64,000 nucleotides of DNA from Amborella trichopoda (GCF_000471905.2 NW_006500357.1:491871-555870), one strand, 5' to 3'; positions 45,080-56,726 are shown, counted from the stretch's first letter. The notes: a model not told the origin generated them from the letters alone. Numbers and translations: made by a program.

Positions 45080-46950
45080 AGAGAAGAGAGGGGGAGGAGA
45101 ATGTGCTCGACGGTATGCACTGTCGTGCAGGACAGAGAGGAAGGAGAAAGAAAGAAGTGTCATGCTCGGCAGTGTGTGCTGCCATACAAGATAGGAGGCG
45201 AAAGAGAAGGGGTCACGCTCGGCAATACTCACTGTCGTGCTAGACAGAGGAAAGAGAGAAGAGAGAATGGGTCGCGCTTGACAACGTACGCTGCTGTGTG
45301 AGACAGGAAAAAGGAAGGAAAGAGAGAAGGTCGCGCTCAGTAATGTTCACTGCCGCGCATGACAGAGGAGAGAAAGAGAAGAGAGAAGGTCGTGCTCGAC
45401 AATGCTCATTGTGCAACACGACAAAGAAGAAAAAAAGAGAAGATTGCGCTCAGCAATGCTCATTACCATACACGACAGAAGAGAAAAAGGAAGGAGAGAA
45501 AAAAAATAGAAGAGAGAAAGAGGAAAGATGAAGTGAGAGAAAGGAAAGATGGAGAGGAAGAAAAGAAAGAAGGGGAAAGAAAAAGGAAGGAAGAAGAAAG
45601 AGAGTAGGAAAGAAGGATAAAGAAAAAATAGAAAGAAGAAGAAAGAGAAAGGAAAGAAGAGGGAGGAGAGAGAAGGTCACGCTCGACAGTGTGCACTATC
45701 ATGCGAGATAGAAAGAAAAAGAAAGAGAAAAGAAGAAGAGGGAGGAGAGAGAAGGTCATGCTCGGCAGTGTGCACTATCATGCGAGATAGAAAGAAGAGA
45801 GGGAAAATTAGAGAGAAAGAAGAGAGAAGAGAGAAGAAGACAAGAAAGAAAGAGGTAAGAGAAAGAGGAAAGAGGAAGATCGTGCCCGATAGTGCACACT
45901 GTTGTGCGAGACAAAGAAGAGAAAGAAGAAAGAGAGAGAGAAAGAAAAAGATTGTGCTCGACAGTGTACACTATCGTGCGAGACAGAGAAGAGAAAGAAG
46001 AGAGAAAAAAAAGAAAGATGTAGATCGTGCTCGATAGTGTGCACTGTCATGAGGAAGGAGAAAGAGAGAGAAAGAAGAACGAAAGGAGAGAAAGAAAGAG
46101 AGAAGAGAAAGAAAGAAGAGAGAAGAAGAGAGGAGAGAAGGAGGAAAGAGGAAGATCGTGCTCGGCAGAGTGCACTGCCATGCGAGACAGAGAAGAGAAA
46201 GAAGAAAGAGAGAGAAAGAAAAGAGAAGAGAGAAGGAGAGAGCAGAAAATTATGCTCGACAGTGTGCACTGTCGTGCAAGACAGAAAGGAAAAAGAAGAG
46301 AGAGAAAGAATAGAGAGACAGACGAGAGATAAAGAGAGAAGAGAGAGGAAAAGAGAAGAGAGAGAGAAAAAGAGGAGAGAGAAAGAATAAGATCCTGCTT
46401 GACAGTGTATACTATCGCACGAGATAGAGAAGATAAAGAAGAGAGAGAAAGAAGAAAGAGGAAAATCATGCTTGGCAGTGTGCATTGCCGTAAGCGACAG
46501 AGAAGAGAAAGGAGAAAGAGAAAGAGAGAAAGAAGAGAGAGAAAGGAGAGAAAGAAAGACAAGAGAGAAAGAAGAGAAAAGAAGAGAGAAGAAAGAGGAA
46601 AGAGGTAGATTGTGCTCGATAGTGTGCACTGCCGTATGAGACAGAGAAGAGAAAGAAGAAAGAGAGAGAAAAATAAAAGAAGAGAGAAGAAGAGAGAATG
46701 AGAGAGAAGAAGATCGTGCTCAGCAGTGTGCACTATCGTGTGAGACAGAGAGAAGAAAGAAGAGAGAGAAAAAGAATAGAGAGACAGAAGAGAGAAAGAG
46801 AGAACAGAGAGAAAGAGAGAAGAGAGAGAAAAGAGAGTGAATAGAGATAAAATGAGAAGAGAGAGAAAGAGACAAGAGAGAAAAAGAGAAAAGAGAAAAG
46901 AGAGAGAAAGAGAGAAAGAGGGAAGAGAGAAAGAGATGAGAGGAGAAAGA
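45080..46950 (-). repeat. GA-rich array with about 18 hairpin modules, in 5' LTR
   Basis: Same organisation as 25950-27890: seven early modules about 58 bp apart (from 45101), then more widely spaced modules in GA-rich filler. Good self-complementary copies are at about 46253 (CGACAGTG/CACTGTCG) and 45163 (GGCAG/CTGCC). On the sense strand it is a C/U-rich segment lying between the LTR TATA box and the primer-binding site, i.e. in the 5' leader of the genomic RNA. Confidence 0.9.
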
Positions 46951-47087
46951 GTCACCTTAAGCCCAAGGGTACCAACCAAAAATCTTCTCTCTCCTCTCTC
47001 TCTCTCTCTCAAATGTAACCCAATAGTGAACAAAAAATGGAATTTTTTAAGCCAAAGTGGGGTCCTTTACAATGAGATACGTGCTTG

Positions 47088-47096
47088 TTTATATAG
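47088..47096 (-). promoter_or_regulatory. Predicted TATA box of 5' LTR
   Basis: CTATATAAA on the minus strand, followed by CAAGCACGTATCTCATTGTA, conserved in the 3' LTR at 28031-28039. Confidence 0.6.
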
Positions 47097-48443
47097 AGGT
47101 GGGACCCAAACATAGGTGTACAATTAAATTTTAACCTAATTATTGAAAATTAGGCATTAAAAGAAGAAAATCTCAGAAAATGGGGTAAAATCATCAATAA
47201 GAGTCATTCTAAATCAGTCCCTGTAATGGTTGCTTAATCGTGTGAACTTTTTATGGCAGATTCAGGGCTTTTTCGGTCACCATCTGGCCGAAAGATTGCT
47301 ATTTTCTTGATGAGCTCGAGAAGACGATCATTTTGGTACTAATTTTAGGCCATGGATCTGAGTTTTGAACCATGATTATGACGTGGCAAAACATGGAAAA
47401 ACATGCAATCTTAATTTTAAGATTCAGTACATTTCTCAGTGCTTTTCATTGATTTCTTGATTACAATATGATGAACAAGTTCCCATGATCGTTCTGCAAA
47501 AAGAACGACTCGATTTGATGCCCGGATGACCATTTTCCAAATTGAAAAACTTTGACAGAAGTTTGGATTTTGGTGACTGAAATTGCAACAACTTTGGACT
47601 CATTGTGCGTCGAATCTGACCATCCATCACATGCAAGGTTCAGCTCAGATGAAGCCTCTGACCTTGTGCTCGTAATGGGTCTGGTTTGAGGTCGTTCTAA
47701 CGCACGAGCGTCGTGATATGGCCATTTGATAGAGGAGAGGTGTTGTTGAAAATTTTCTACTACTTTTAGAAGTATTTCGGTGAACTTCTCTCTTCGATTT
47801 CTCGTAGCTTGGGCCGTGTTATCATGTGTGCAGTATATAAAATCGACTGAGTCTTTAAGACGAACATACTCGCAAAATTTGGGCTCGATCTGACCAGGAT
47901 GAAGAAGATACGGCCATAGAAAGTTTGCCCCCAAAATTGTGAAGCATAGTTTCCATTAATGGAGGTGGTTCACCAAGGGTTCACCATAATAGTGTACAGC
48001 CTACTCATTTTGGAAAAGTTGGTCATAACTTGCTCTAAAATCTTCTAAATGTGCAAAAAATTAGTACCCAAGGATTTTCGACCGATCTGAATCCAATGGC
48101 AATAGTATGAATACTATTTGATACTCCAATACTGGTGTTGTAGTTCAAATCCCATTTTCAGCATGATAGAGATAAGATATCCCAAAACTATTTTGTCGTC
48201 TGTACTATCTTAAACTTGTCGGATTGTGATAAAACTTGACAGGTGTTCTTAAGAGACCCTAGCCATGCTCTTGCACATTCTCGGGCCATTTTGAGACTGA
48301 TGAAAATTCTACTTTCGGATCAGGGCTTATTGTCCTACGACTTTCATAGTCTACAGGCATTTTGGTACCTGCGGACCTAGGTCACGAACTGCTCTCTCAT
48401 TATTCGCATCGCGGATACAAGTGATAGAAAATGACCTCAAACA

Positions 48444-49429
48444 ACTCGGATAACCATAGTAATTCTAGAGCTAATACATGCAAGAAATCTTGACCTCTGA
48501 AAGGGATGCATTTATTAGATAAAAGGCCAGCGCGGACTTTGCCCGATGCTTTAGTGAATCATGATAACTCGACAGATCGCGCTGCCATTATGCTGGCGAC
48601 GCATCATTCAAATTTCTACCCTATCAACTTTCGATGATAAGATAGGGGCCTACCATGGTGGTGACGGTTGACAGAGAATTAGGGTTCGATTCCGGAATGG
48701 GAGCCTGAGAAACAACTACCACATCCAAGGAAGGCAGTAGGAGGGCAAATTATCCAATCTTGACACGGGGAGGTAGTGAAAATAAATAACAATATTGGGC
48801 TCAAAGAGTCTGGTAATTGGAATTAGTACAATCTAAACCCCTTAACAAGGATCCTTTAGAGGGCAAGTCTGGTGCTAGCAGCCACAGTAATTCCTGCTCC
48901 AATAGCATATATTTAAGTTGTTGCAGTTAAAAAGCTTGTAATTGGATCTTGGGCGGGGCCGACAGGTCGGCCTTCATGGTGTGCACTAGTTGTCCCGTCC
49001 CTTCTCCCGATGATGCGTTCCTGACCTTAACTGGTCGGGTCGTGCCTCCAGCACCGTTACTTTGAAGAAATTAGAGTGCTCAAAGCAAGCCTACGCTCTG
49101 AGTACATTAGCATGGGATAACATCACAAGATTTTGGTCCTATTGTGATGGCCTTCGGGATTAGAGCAATGAATAAGAGGGACAGTCTGGGGCATTCGTAT
49201 TTAATAGTTAGAGGTGATATTCTTGGATTTATGAAAGACGAACCACTGCGAAAGCATTTGTCAAGGATGTTTTCATTAATCAAAAATGAAAGTTGGGGCT
49301 CAAAGACGATCAAATACCTTCTTGGTCTCAACCATAAATGATGCCCACTAGGGATCGGCAGATGTTGCTCTTAGGACTCCGTTGGCACCTTATGAGAAAT
49401 CAAAGTCCTTGGGTTCCGAGGGGAGTATT

Positions 49430-49468
<39 letters not shown>

Positions 49469-49520
49469 TCACCAGGAGCAGAGCCTGCGATTTAATTTGA
49501 CTCGATACAGGAAAACTTAA

Positions 49521-49562
<42 letters not shown>

Positions 49563-49835
49563 TTTTATTCTATGGGTGGTGGTGCATGGTCGTTCTTAGT
49601 TGGTGAAGCAATTTGTCTGGTTAATTTAGTTAACGAACGAGACCTCAGCCTACTAACTAGCTATGGGAAGGTAACCGCCACGGTCAGCTTCTTAGAGGGA
49701 CTGGTCGTTTAGGCCACAGAAGTTTGAGGCAATAACACATCTATGATGCCCTTAGATGTTCTAGGCCGCACGCGTGCTACACTGATGTATTCAATGAGTT
49801 TATAGCCTTGGCTGACAGGCCCGGGTAATCTGTCA

Positions 49836-49871
<36 letters not shown>

Positions 49872-50035
49872 TTGGTCTTCAACGAGGAATTCCTAGTAAG
49901 CGTGAATCATCAGCTCGTGTTGACTACGTCCCTGCCATTTTTGTACACATCGCCCGTCTCTCCTACCGATTGAATGGTACAATGAAGTGCTTGAATCGCA
50001 GCGGTGGAGGTAGTCCGCCGTTGGCGACGTCATGG

Positions 50036-50072
<37 letters not shown>

Positions 50073-50116
50073 TTCGTAAAAAGGTTTTCATAGGTGAACC
50101 TACGGAATGATCATTG
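48444..50116 (+). pseudogene. 18S rRNA pseudogene, 5'-truncated
   Basis: Begins at CTCGGATAACC, roughly 140 nt into the mature 18S, and runs to the GATCATTG end. Recognisable universal words: GTAATTCTAGAGCTAATAC, GAGAATTAGGGTTCGATTCC, AACTTAAAGGAATTGACGG, GGTGGTGCATGG and GTACACATCGCCCGTC (CACACCGCCCGTC is normal). Many CG dinucleotides that are invariant in plants read TG or CA here, e.g. GCCACAGTAATTCCTG for the normal GCCGCGGTAATTCCAG. It is a decayed nuclear copy outside the functional array. Confidence 0.95.
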
Positions 50117-50352
50117 AAGGATGCCTCCAGTAAACAGATTGGCAAACATGTGGAGAGAACGCGGTGGTGCAGAGCCTCGCATGGCCCCCACCTTTGAGGT
50201 CGACTAAAGGTTGTGCCCACTAAAACAAAACACAAAACCCCGGCAAGTCAAGCGTTAAGGAAATGAATCACATCGGAATGTGGGGGGGCACCACGTAGGC
50301 GGGTGCTCGGTCCCCTTGTGGTGTGCCCCATCGCTCCGATCGCATATTGTCA
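50117..50352 (+). other. ITS1 remnant
   Basis: Spacer between 18S and 5.8S. Contains GGCAAGTCAAGCGTTAAGGAA, close to the conserved plant ITS1 motif GGCRY...GYGYCAAGGAA, with CG loss. The open frames across it are not genes. Confidence 0.85.
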
Positions 50353-50512
50353 AACACGACTCTCGACAACGGATATCTTGGCTCTTGCCACGATGAAGAA
50401 CATAGCGAAATGTGATACTTTGTGTGAATTGCATAATCCTGTGAATCATCGAGTCTTTGAATGCAAGTTGCACCTGAGGCCGTAGGCTGAGGGCACGCCT
50501 GTCTGAATATCA
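50353..50512 (+). pseudogene. 5.8S rRNA pseudogene
   Basis: ACGACTCTCGACAACGGATA through to GAGGGCACGCCTGTCTG. The three conserved plant motifs are all damaged: CGATGAAGAACATAGC (normal CGTAGC), GAATTGCATAATCC (normal GAATTGCAGAATCC) and TTTGAATGCA (normal TTTGAACGCA). This is standard evidence for an rDNA pseudogene. Confidence 0.95.
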
Positions 50513-50722
50513 TGCCAAACATAGCCCCCTCCTCCCCCCAATGCACCAGTGTAAGGGCTTGGGGTGCAAGATGGCCACTCGTTCCCCTCCCATAGTGTTG
50601 GAGCTGCGGTAGGCTCAAACCCAGACCCATAGCTTGTGGGTGACGCGATGATTGGTGGCCTTCATAGTGTGTCGCTGTCGCACCGTGGCTTCAACCAGCA
50701 TTTCGTGCAAAGCTTCCTCACT
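50513..50722 (+). other. ITS2 remnant
   Basis: Spacer between 5.8S and 26S pseudogenes; no conserved helix was checked. Position and length (about 210 bp) fit a plant ITS2. Confidence 0.8.
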
Positions 50723-50856
50723 GCGACCCCAGGTCAGGTGGGGCCACCCGTTGAGTTTAAGCATATCAATAAGCAGAGGAAAAGAAACTTACCAAGATTC
50801 CCCTAATAATGGTTAGCGAACCGAGAACTGCCCAGCATGGGAATCGGGCGGCCCAC
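50723..50856 (+). pseudogene. 26S rRNA pseudogene, 5' end only
   Basis: GCGACCCCAGGTCAGGTGGG, GAGTTTAAGCATATCAATAA and AAGAAACTTACCAAGATTCC match the 5' end of plant 26S. The similarity fades after GAATCGGGCGGCCC; beyond about 50856 I no longer recognise it. Confidence 0.9.
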
Positions 50857-51054
50857 TTGGAGCACTCGATTCCATGGACTGGGCACAGTGCTGGTCTTCG
50901 TCTTTCGTTTGGGAGAAGGTGGAGGGGAACTAAGAGGTTCACTCTATCTTTTACTAGAATCCATGAGAGTCTTGATGATGAAATTGAGGTTAGAAGAGAG
51001 AGAGAGAGAGAGAGAGGAGGTAAGAAGGAGAGAGAGAGAGTAGGTAGGTTGTGT

Positions 51055-51956
51055 NNNNNNNNNNNNNNNNNNNNNNNNNNNNNNNNNNNNNNNNNNNNNN
51101 NNNNNNNNNNNNNNNNNNNNNNNNNNNNNNNNNNNNNNNNNNNNNNNNNNNNNNNNNNNNNNNNNNNNNNNNNNNNNNNNNNNNNNNNNNNNNNNNNNNN
51201 NNNNNNNNNNNNNNNNNNNNNNNNNNNNNNNNNNNNNNNNNNNNNNNNNNNNNNNNNNNNNNNNNNNNNNNNNNNNNNNNNNNNNNNNNNNNNNNNNNNN
51301 NNNNNNNNNNNNNNNNNNNNNNNNNNNNNNNNNNNNNNNNNNNNNNNNNNNNNNNNNNNNNNNNNNNNNNNNNNNNNNNNNNNNNNNNNNNNNNNNNNNN
51401 NNNNNNNNNNNNNNNNNNNNNNNNNNNNNNNNNNNNNNNNNNNNNNNNNNNNNNNNNNNNNNNNNNNNNNNNNNNNNNNNNNNNNNNNNNNNNNNNNNNN
51501 NNNNNNNNNNNNNNNNNNNNNNNNNNNNNNNNNNNNNNNNNNNNNNNNNNNNNNNNNNNNNNNNNNNNNNNNNNNNNNNNNNNNNNNNNNNNNNNNNNNN
51601 NNNNNNNNNNNNNNNNNNNNNNNNNNNNNNNNNNNNNNNNNNNNNNNNNNNNNNNNNNNNNNNNNNNNNNNNNNNNNNNNNNNNNNNNNNNNNNNNNNNN
51701 NNNNNNNNNNNNNNNNNNNNNNNNNNNNNNNNNNNNNNNNNNNNNNNNNNNNNNNNNNNNNNNNNNNNNNNNNNNNNNNNNNNNNNNNNNNNNNNNNNNN
51801 NNNNNNNNNNNNNNNNNNNNNNNNNNNNNNNNNNNNNNNNNNNNNNNNNNNNNNNNNNNNNNNNNNNNNNNNNNNNNNNNNNNNNNNNNNNNNNNNNNNN
51901 NNNNNNNNNNNNNNNNNNNNNNNNNNNNNNNNNNNNNNNNNNNNNNNNNNNNNNNN
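51055..51956. other. Assembly gap (902 N), flanked by GA microsatellites
   Basis: Run of N. Both sides are GAGA-rich (50995-51045 and 51975-52010), suggesting that the assembler broke in a GA repeat. Any long frame spanning it is meaningless. Confidence 0.95.
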
Positions 51957-51989
51957 AGGGTTGTTGGTGCATGTTAGAGAGAGAGGGGG

Positions 51990-52215
51990 TATTAGAGAGA
52001 GAGAACTCAAGAAAACCTAACTGAATGCACTGGAAGTCCAATGGTATGTTCTTGGTTTGGCAATTGTATGCCACCATTCAATCAAGAGAGATAGAGAGCA
52101 GCGTTTTAGAGAGAGAGAGGAGGGGTTAGAGAAGAAAAAGAAATCAGGAAAAATTAACTAAATGCGTTGGAAGGCCAACGGTATGTTCTTGGTTTGGCAG
52201 TTGTTTGCCGCCATC
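51990..52215. repeat. Tandem duplication, about 130-bp unit
   Basis: AACTNAATGCNNTGGAAGNCC followed by GGTATGTTCTTGGTTTGGCA and TTGCCNCC occurs at about 52018-52074 and again at 52157-52213, with GAGAGA stretches before each. No gene is recognised between the gap and 52682. Confidence 0.7.
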
Positions 52216-53529
52216 ATTTTTTGGATTCCATTTATTCCACCGAGAGCGAGAAAGGGGGGGGGGGGGGGGGTATCAGAGAGTACACGTAAAGCAGTACAGA
52301 AGCGAGGGACCAATATTTGTTGATGGCTAGAGATCAAAAGAATCAATGGTTCCAGTTATGGGAAATCAAGAAAACTAGATGCCGAAAATGTAACTGACGC
52401 CAGAAATCTAATTGTTTCTTTGGTTTGGCAGTTGCAGCTCCACGTTGTATTTTTCGTTCCTTTCAGAGTTAAAATCTTTGTAGCCCAAGTAAGTTGGGAT
52501 GGAAATTAGTTTATGCAAATTGATAAGAGTTTTACTCCTAAAAGGTTTAAATTTGGATAACTTAAATCGAAGTATTAACCAAATTCTCCTAAAATGCTAC
52601 TGAAAAGAAGTGCACACACCTTACATATTATTTTTACTCTGGGGACAGAGATAGAACACTGAATAATGCTTGTTAATTTTAGGGGTCGTTTGGATGCCTG
52701 GAAATATATTGTCTGTGAAATATATTAGTGGCGTAATACATTACCTGCAAATGGATTGTTATTGTTTGGGTAGTATTTAGATGCAACTTAGGAAATACAT
52801 TGCTACTGTTGGCTATGTCTGAAAGAAATATGGGAAATACATTACCAATATTTTATCAGTACTTACCTATAAACTATCATTTCTTTCTTTCTTGTCACAA
52901 AATTCTACTAAAATGTGTAATTAAAGTCATCATCACACCATTCCAAAAAGATTTTCTGATAATAACATCATCACCATTCTAGAGAGAGAGAGAAATAAAG
53001 GTATTAATAATCACCATTCCAAATATAGAGAGAGTACAAAGTATTGATCTTAATCATCACCATTTAAAAGAGAGAATGAGAATGTGAAATAAAATTGTCA
53101 TTGTTCCAACAAAATTTACTAATGTTATCATAGATATAGAAATTGATAGAGAAGTTCATCATCTACCAAAAGAGAGAGAGATAATGTGTGTGTGGGTGTG
53201 TGTGTTAGAGAGTAAGTATAACAATTCGATAACAAAAATTCCCAAGTTCAAAAACTATCTCGGTCAAATAAAGAGAGAGAGGAACCTAACTAATAAAAAA
53301 ACAAGTGCGGATTTCACTCCACTTTACATATCACCACCTTCCTGAAAATACTTCGAGTTAATCAAAAACACCAAGTTTTCTTCAGTAATTTCTAATAATC
53401 CCTCACTAATATTTATGTCGTCCAACATTTCATTATATGCTCGCATGAAGACGGGTCGAGCAAAGTCATGGACTTATTTAAGCGCTCTATAGACCTCTCT
53501 TATATGTGTTTGTTGCTGGTTTCCTCAAC

Positions 53530-54276
53530 TCTACAATTGCAACACCTATTTATTTTATGACAACACCTATTGCCTCCACAGTATCCACCATGGTTTTCTT
53601 TTTCTTCCTTGATGGCATAACTATTGTTGATTTCTTGAATGGATTGGTGGTTATTTCATTCGTCCTTGATTGGACCGGTGTCTCTGGGACGTCCTCATCA
53701 TCACCTATTTCCTCAATACCATCATCATCATCTAAACCTACAATCGTCTCTCAAACATCCTCAACATCATCATCAATTTCCCTTTCTAGTTGTGCTGTCA
53801 TCCTGGCACTAGCATCCTCGGCAAAATCATTGCCACCAATTATGCTCAACTCCTTCCAATATTCAAAGGACTTCCCTTTGAAGTTCTTTACAAGTGGATT
53901 AGACTGGAAGATTAATATAAAATGCATTAACTTAAATAACTAATTTATATTTTTTCAAAATAATAAAAATTTAGATAGATGAGAAACATACACATACCAT
54001 TTACATAGTCATCCCATAAAGGTTCATCGATAACGGCCATATGTGATTCTTCATTCCATCCAAAGCCACTGTATCCTTCATTTTTGTTTATAGTCTTATA
54101 GTTATTTGACCACGTTCCAAGTTTATTCTTAAAAGCATCGCTTCTTAAATTCATTCCAAGATTAGCATTGAACTTCTACTTAATTGTACTTCATTGCTCA
54201 TTTTTAAAAGCTGATTCGGGCTTCTTAATGAGCAAGCATTGCTCAACAAGTAGCTCCAACCAAATTGTGTCCATTT
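53530..54276 (-). pseudogene. Harbinger ORF1, Myb/SANT-like DNA-binding protein
   Basis: Minus-strand reading gives MDTIWLELLVEQCLLIKK, ESAFKNEQ, FNANLGMNLRSDAFKNKL, GTWSNNYKTI and GFGWNEESHMAVIDEPLWDD, the pattern of the plant Myb/SANT-like domain found in Harbinger ORF1 proteins. A low-complexity acidic/serine-rich tail follows from about 53900 down to 53530 with FEYWKELSIIGGNDFAED. Stops occur inside the domain. ORF1 assists the transposase in nuclear import and binding of the element ends. The plus-strand open frame 53506-53943 is its shadow. Confidence 0.7.
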
Positions 54277-54609
54277 TTTAAGTCTATTTAAGTTTTTTCC
54301 CTATCTTGGGATTGGACCGAGTCATTGGAATTTCATTCGCCATGTCTAACATGAATTATCAAATATCACTATCAGATCAACTATTAAAATAAATTCATAT
54401 CTAATGTAGCAATGTAAAATACAATTACAAAGCTAAGTTATACATGAGCAAAATAGAAATTTGCATATATTTAAAAAGGTCATAATGTATAACAGCAAAA
54501 CATAAAGCAAAATCAGGTTTACATGCCATAAAAGTTTTTCTCATGAATTCATCTCAATTACAAAAAATAAAAATTATGAGCTTCAATTAAGATGACTTCT
54601 ATAATCTGC

Positions 54610-55690
54610 TCACATCCGCATCGCAAGGTCATCTCTGAACTCAGACCACTCATCTCTCTCACTTTGACTCCTCCCAAATACTTCGGAATTTGGAACTTCC
54701 ACTAACGGTAGATGGTTTTGATCAGTTATTACATCTTTATAATCAAGAAGTTCACCGTCTTCACTTATAATGAAATTGTATAAAATACTGCATGCAACAA
54801 CTATCTTGACTTGTGTTTTGAGCTGATAGGTAGTAGACAGTTTCAAGATAGGGAAACATGCCTTAAAACTCTAAACACACGTTCAATGGTATTTCTGAGC
54901 GAGGAATGTTGTTTATTAAACAACTCCTTGTAGTTATGTGATCTTTATCTACCACGACCATAGTCATTCAAAATGTAACGAGTCATACGATAAGGGATGA
55001 GAAATCCTTGGATATTAGGATACCTGGCATCTACAAGGTAGTATTTTCCTACAAAATGAATATTTGATTGAGCTTAAAATTAATTGGTAATATATCGTTA
55101 TGTGAACTAATATAGTATCAAAGATAGTCGAAATACCATTGGGAACTACAAGAGGATCATCACAAGAGAGTGATGATTGCAAAACATGAGAATCAACAAC
55201 AAAGCCCTCCCATCCAGCAAGAATGTGTTGGAATTGAAGGTTAAATGAGCAACTCCCATCACATAATAACCCTTTCTATTACGATTTTTTTTTTTTTAAG
55301 ACTAGTCCGAATATTTGTCAGGATATGAGTGCTATCAATGGCTCCAACACAATCCTATTATTGAGAAGTAATTAAAATATTGCCGAATACCATATTAATC
55401 AAGTAAAAATTAATAAGTATGACCAATATGCATTACCTTAACAGAAAGAAACAACGTCCTCTTCTTACGAGCGATTTCTGGTGGTATGCCCGACTATGGT
55501 GGTTTGAAGAATTCTCTGCGAAGTCCTATGACTACATTCAACACTTGGTTAAAGTGTCGACTGACAGTTTCTCCTGAGTGATCAAACTCATGAGCAATCT
55601 TTCGATTCTTCAGGTTGTAGCTTAGAATGTGCATGAACATCACAAGTTGTTCATCAAATGAAACCCCTCATTGTATCAATGATATTCCTC
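54610..55690 (-). pseudogene. Harbinger transposase (DDE_Tnp_4 family)
   Basis: In order on the minus strand: FDEQLVMFMHILSYNLKNRK, HSGETVSRHFNQVL (helix-turn-helix region), VGAIDSTHI (first catalytic D), CSFNLQFQHILAGWEGFVVD, KYYLVDARYPNIQGFLIPYR (second D), NKQHSSLRNTIERVFRVL (E) and KTQVKIVVACSILYNFI near the C-terminus. It would cut and rejoin element ends. Frameshifts and stops separate the blocks (for example after GRGR and before LKLSTTYQ), so it is inactive. The last 78 codons (54846-54610) are open. Confidence 0.88.
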
Positions 55691-55950
55691 TCTCTAAAAG
55701 AATATTCTTCAAGATAAGTAAGCTCTTTTTATCATTCTAATCTGGTTTCGACAGTTCACCTCAGTGGAGTTATCGTTTTATGGCACTTTGTACCAATTGA
55801 ATTACGCTTTGGTGCAGATGATTTGTGTGCATAAGTCGCTAGAATATTACCTAATATAGCTAGAGTACTCCCAGCTGCAACAAGTGATCTGGCAATTTCA
55901 TCTTCACTTCATGCTTGAGGTTTTGATTGTTACTCACCGTGGAAAAAGAT

Positions 55951-56726
55951 TGATCACTCTATAAGCCCCAAAGAAAATCCCAATAGCAATCACAAAACAG
56001 ATACATATATACAAACTAATCATTTTTCAACAAAGTGGTTATGAATGAGGGCCACAAAGAGACAATCCGATTATTGTAAATACCTGAATGCATTGGAGTT
56101 AATGTAATGACGATGTTAATGGCTAATAAGTTTAACAACCATGATGGGTGATCAAGAGCAAGCATAAGTAAGAATATTTTAAGATGTTTATCAACAGGTG
56201 CTAACATGCATGCATTTAACCTCAATTCATATGGCACTGCATTTTATTCAACCAAATTTTCAAAAGAATCTTTAAACTTCGTACTAATCCTATTACAATT
56301 CCGATACAAATCCAGAACTTGAATATCACTTGATATCTAGATTCAATAGAGTTTTTAAATGGACCAGAATTGCTTCAAAGTTCAAATAGTATCTTGCACA
56401 ATGAATATAAGCTGGCAACCAATATCAAATAAGTCAACATTCTAAACAACAATGATCATTGAATAGCCTGCCATCACTTGCAATCATCGATCCAATAGCA
56501 GTGAACACCGCAAAACTTAAGATCATAGCTTAATCCACAATCATTTCTAGTGCACATCTGTATAGTTGTCACTGAGGACACCATAACCCAAACAGCACAC
56601 ATAAACAAAGTCCTCAATTCATCCATATAATATTGTCAGTAACATTACCCATATTTCCTTTTCCTTATAACTAAAGGAAAATTATATCCAACAGCACAAG
56701 AACCATAAAGAAAACAGAATGTAGCA
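55951..56726. other. Unassigned AT-rich sequence
   Basis: No gene or repeat recognised. The minus-strand open frame 56016-56237 has no family resemblance. Confidence 0.3.

Larger units (their letters stand above)
25095..48445 (-). mobile_element. Giant Tat/Ogre-type Ty3-Gypsy retrotransposon, over 23 kb, 5' LTR truncated
   Basis: Two direct repeats of more than 4.2 kb (25095-29405 and 44212-48445) flank an interior whose coding remnants all lie on the minus strand in the order gag, linker, RT, RNase H, a second RNase H, integrase, then a long non-coding 3' region. RT before integrase defines Gypsy. The second, plant-type RNase H between RNase H and integrase, together with very large size and a repeat-rich 3' region, is typical of the Tat lineage (Ogre, Retand, Tat). 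A related solo LTR is nested in pol. Many stops and frameshifts show it is dead. The 5' LTR is fused to rDNA at 48444, so its outer end and the target duplication are lost. Confidence 0.9.
44212..48445 (-). repeat. 5' LTR of the Tat element, outer end replaced by rDNA
   Basis: Matches 25095-29405. Its inner end is TGGTTCG (AACCA on the sense strand). At 48441-48445 the sequence leaves the LTR and continues as 18S rRNA, sharing only the few bases ACT at the join. Confidence 0.88.
52682..55950 (-). mobile_element. PIF/Harbinger DNA transposon, decayed
   Basis: The left end GGGGTCGTTTGGATGCCTGG follows TTA, the usual 3-bp PIF/Harbinger target. Two coding remnants typical of this superfamily lie inside on the minus strand: a Myb/SANT-like ORF1 (53530-54276) and a DDE transposase ORF2 (54610-55690). 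The matching right terminal repeat was not found, so the right border given is approximate. A second, similar left-end sequence (GGGCCGTTTGGATACCTG) occurs at 57931 in the same orientation. Confidence 0.75.

Noticed and set aside
49107..50630. Open frames in the rDNA block, including a 120-codon minus-strand frame.
   Set aside because: They lie inside 18S, ITS and 5.8S sequences that explain the region completely.
50766..52020. Long open frames spanning the second gap (up to 414 codons).
   Set aside because: Most codons are N. The remainder is 26S rDNA and GA repeat.
53506..53943. Plus-strand 145-codon serine-rich frame.
   Set aside because: It is the antisense of the acidic tail of Harbinger ORF1 on the minus strand.
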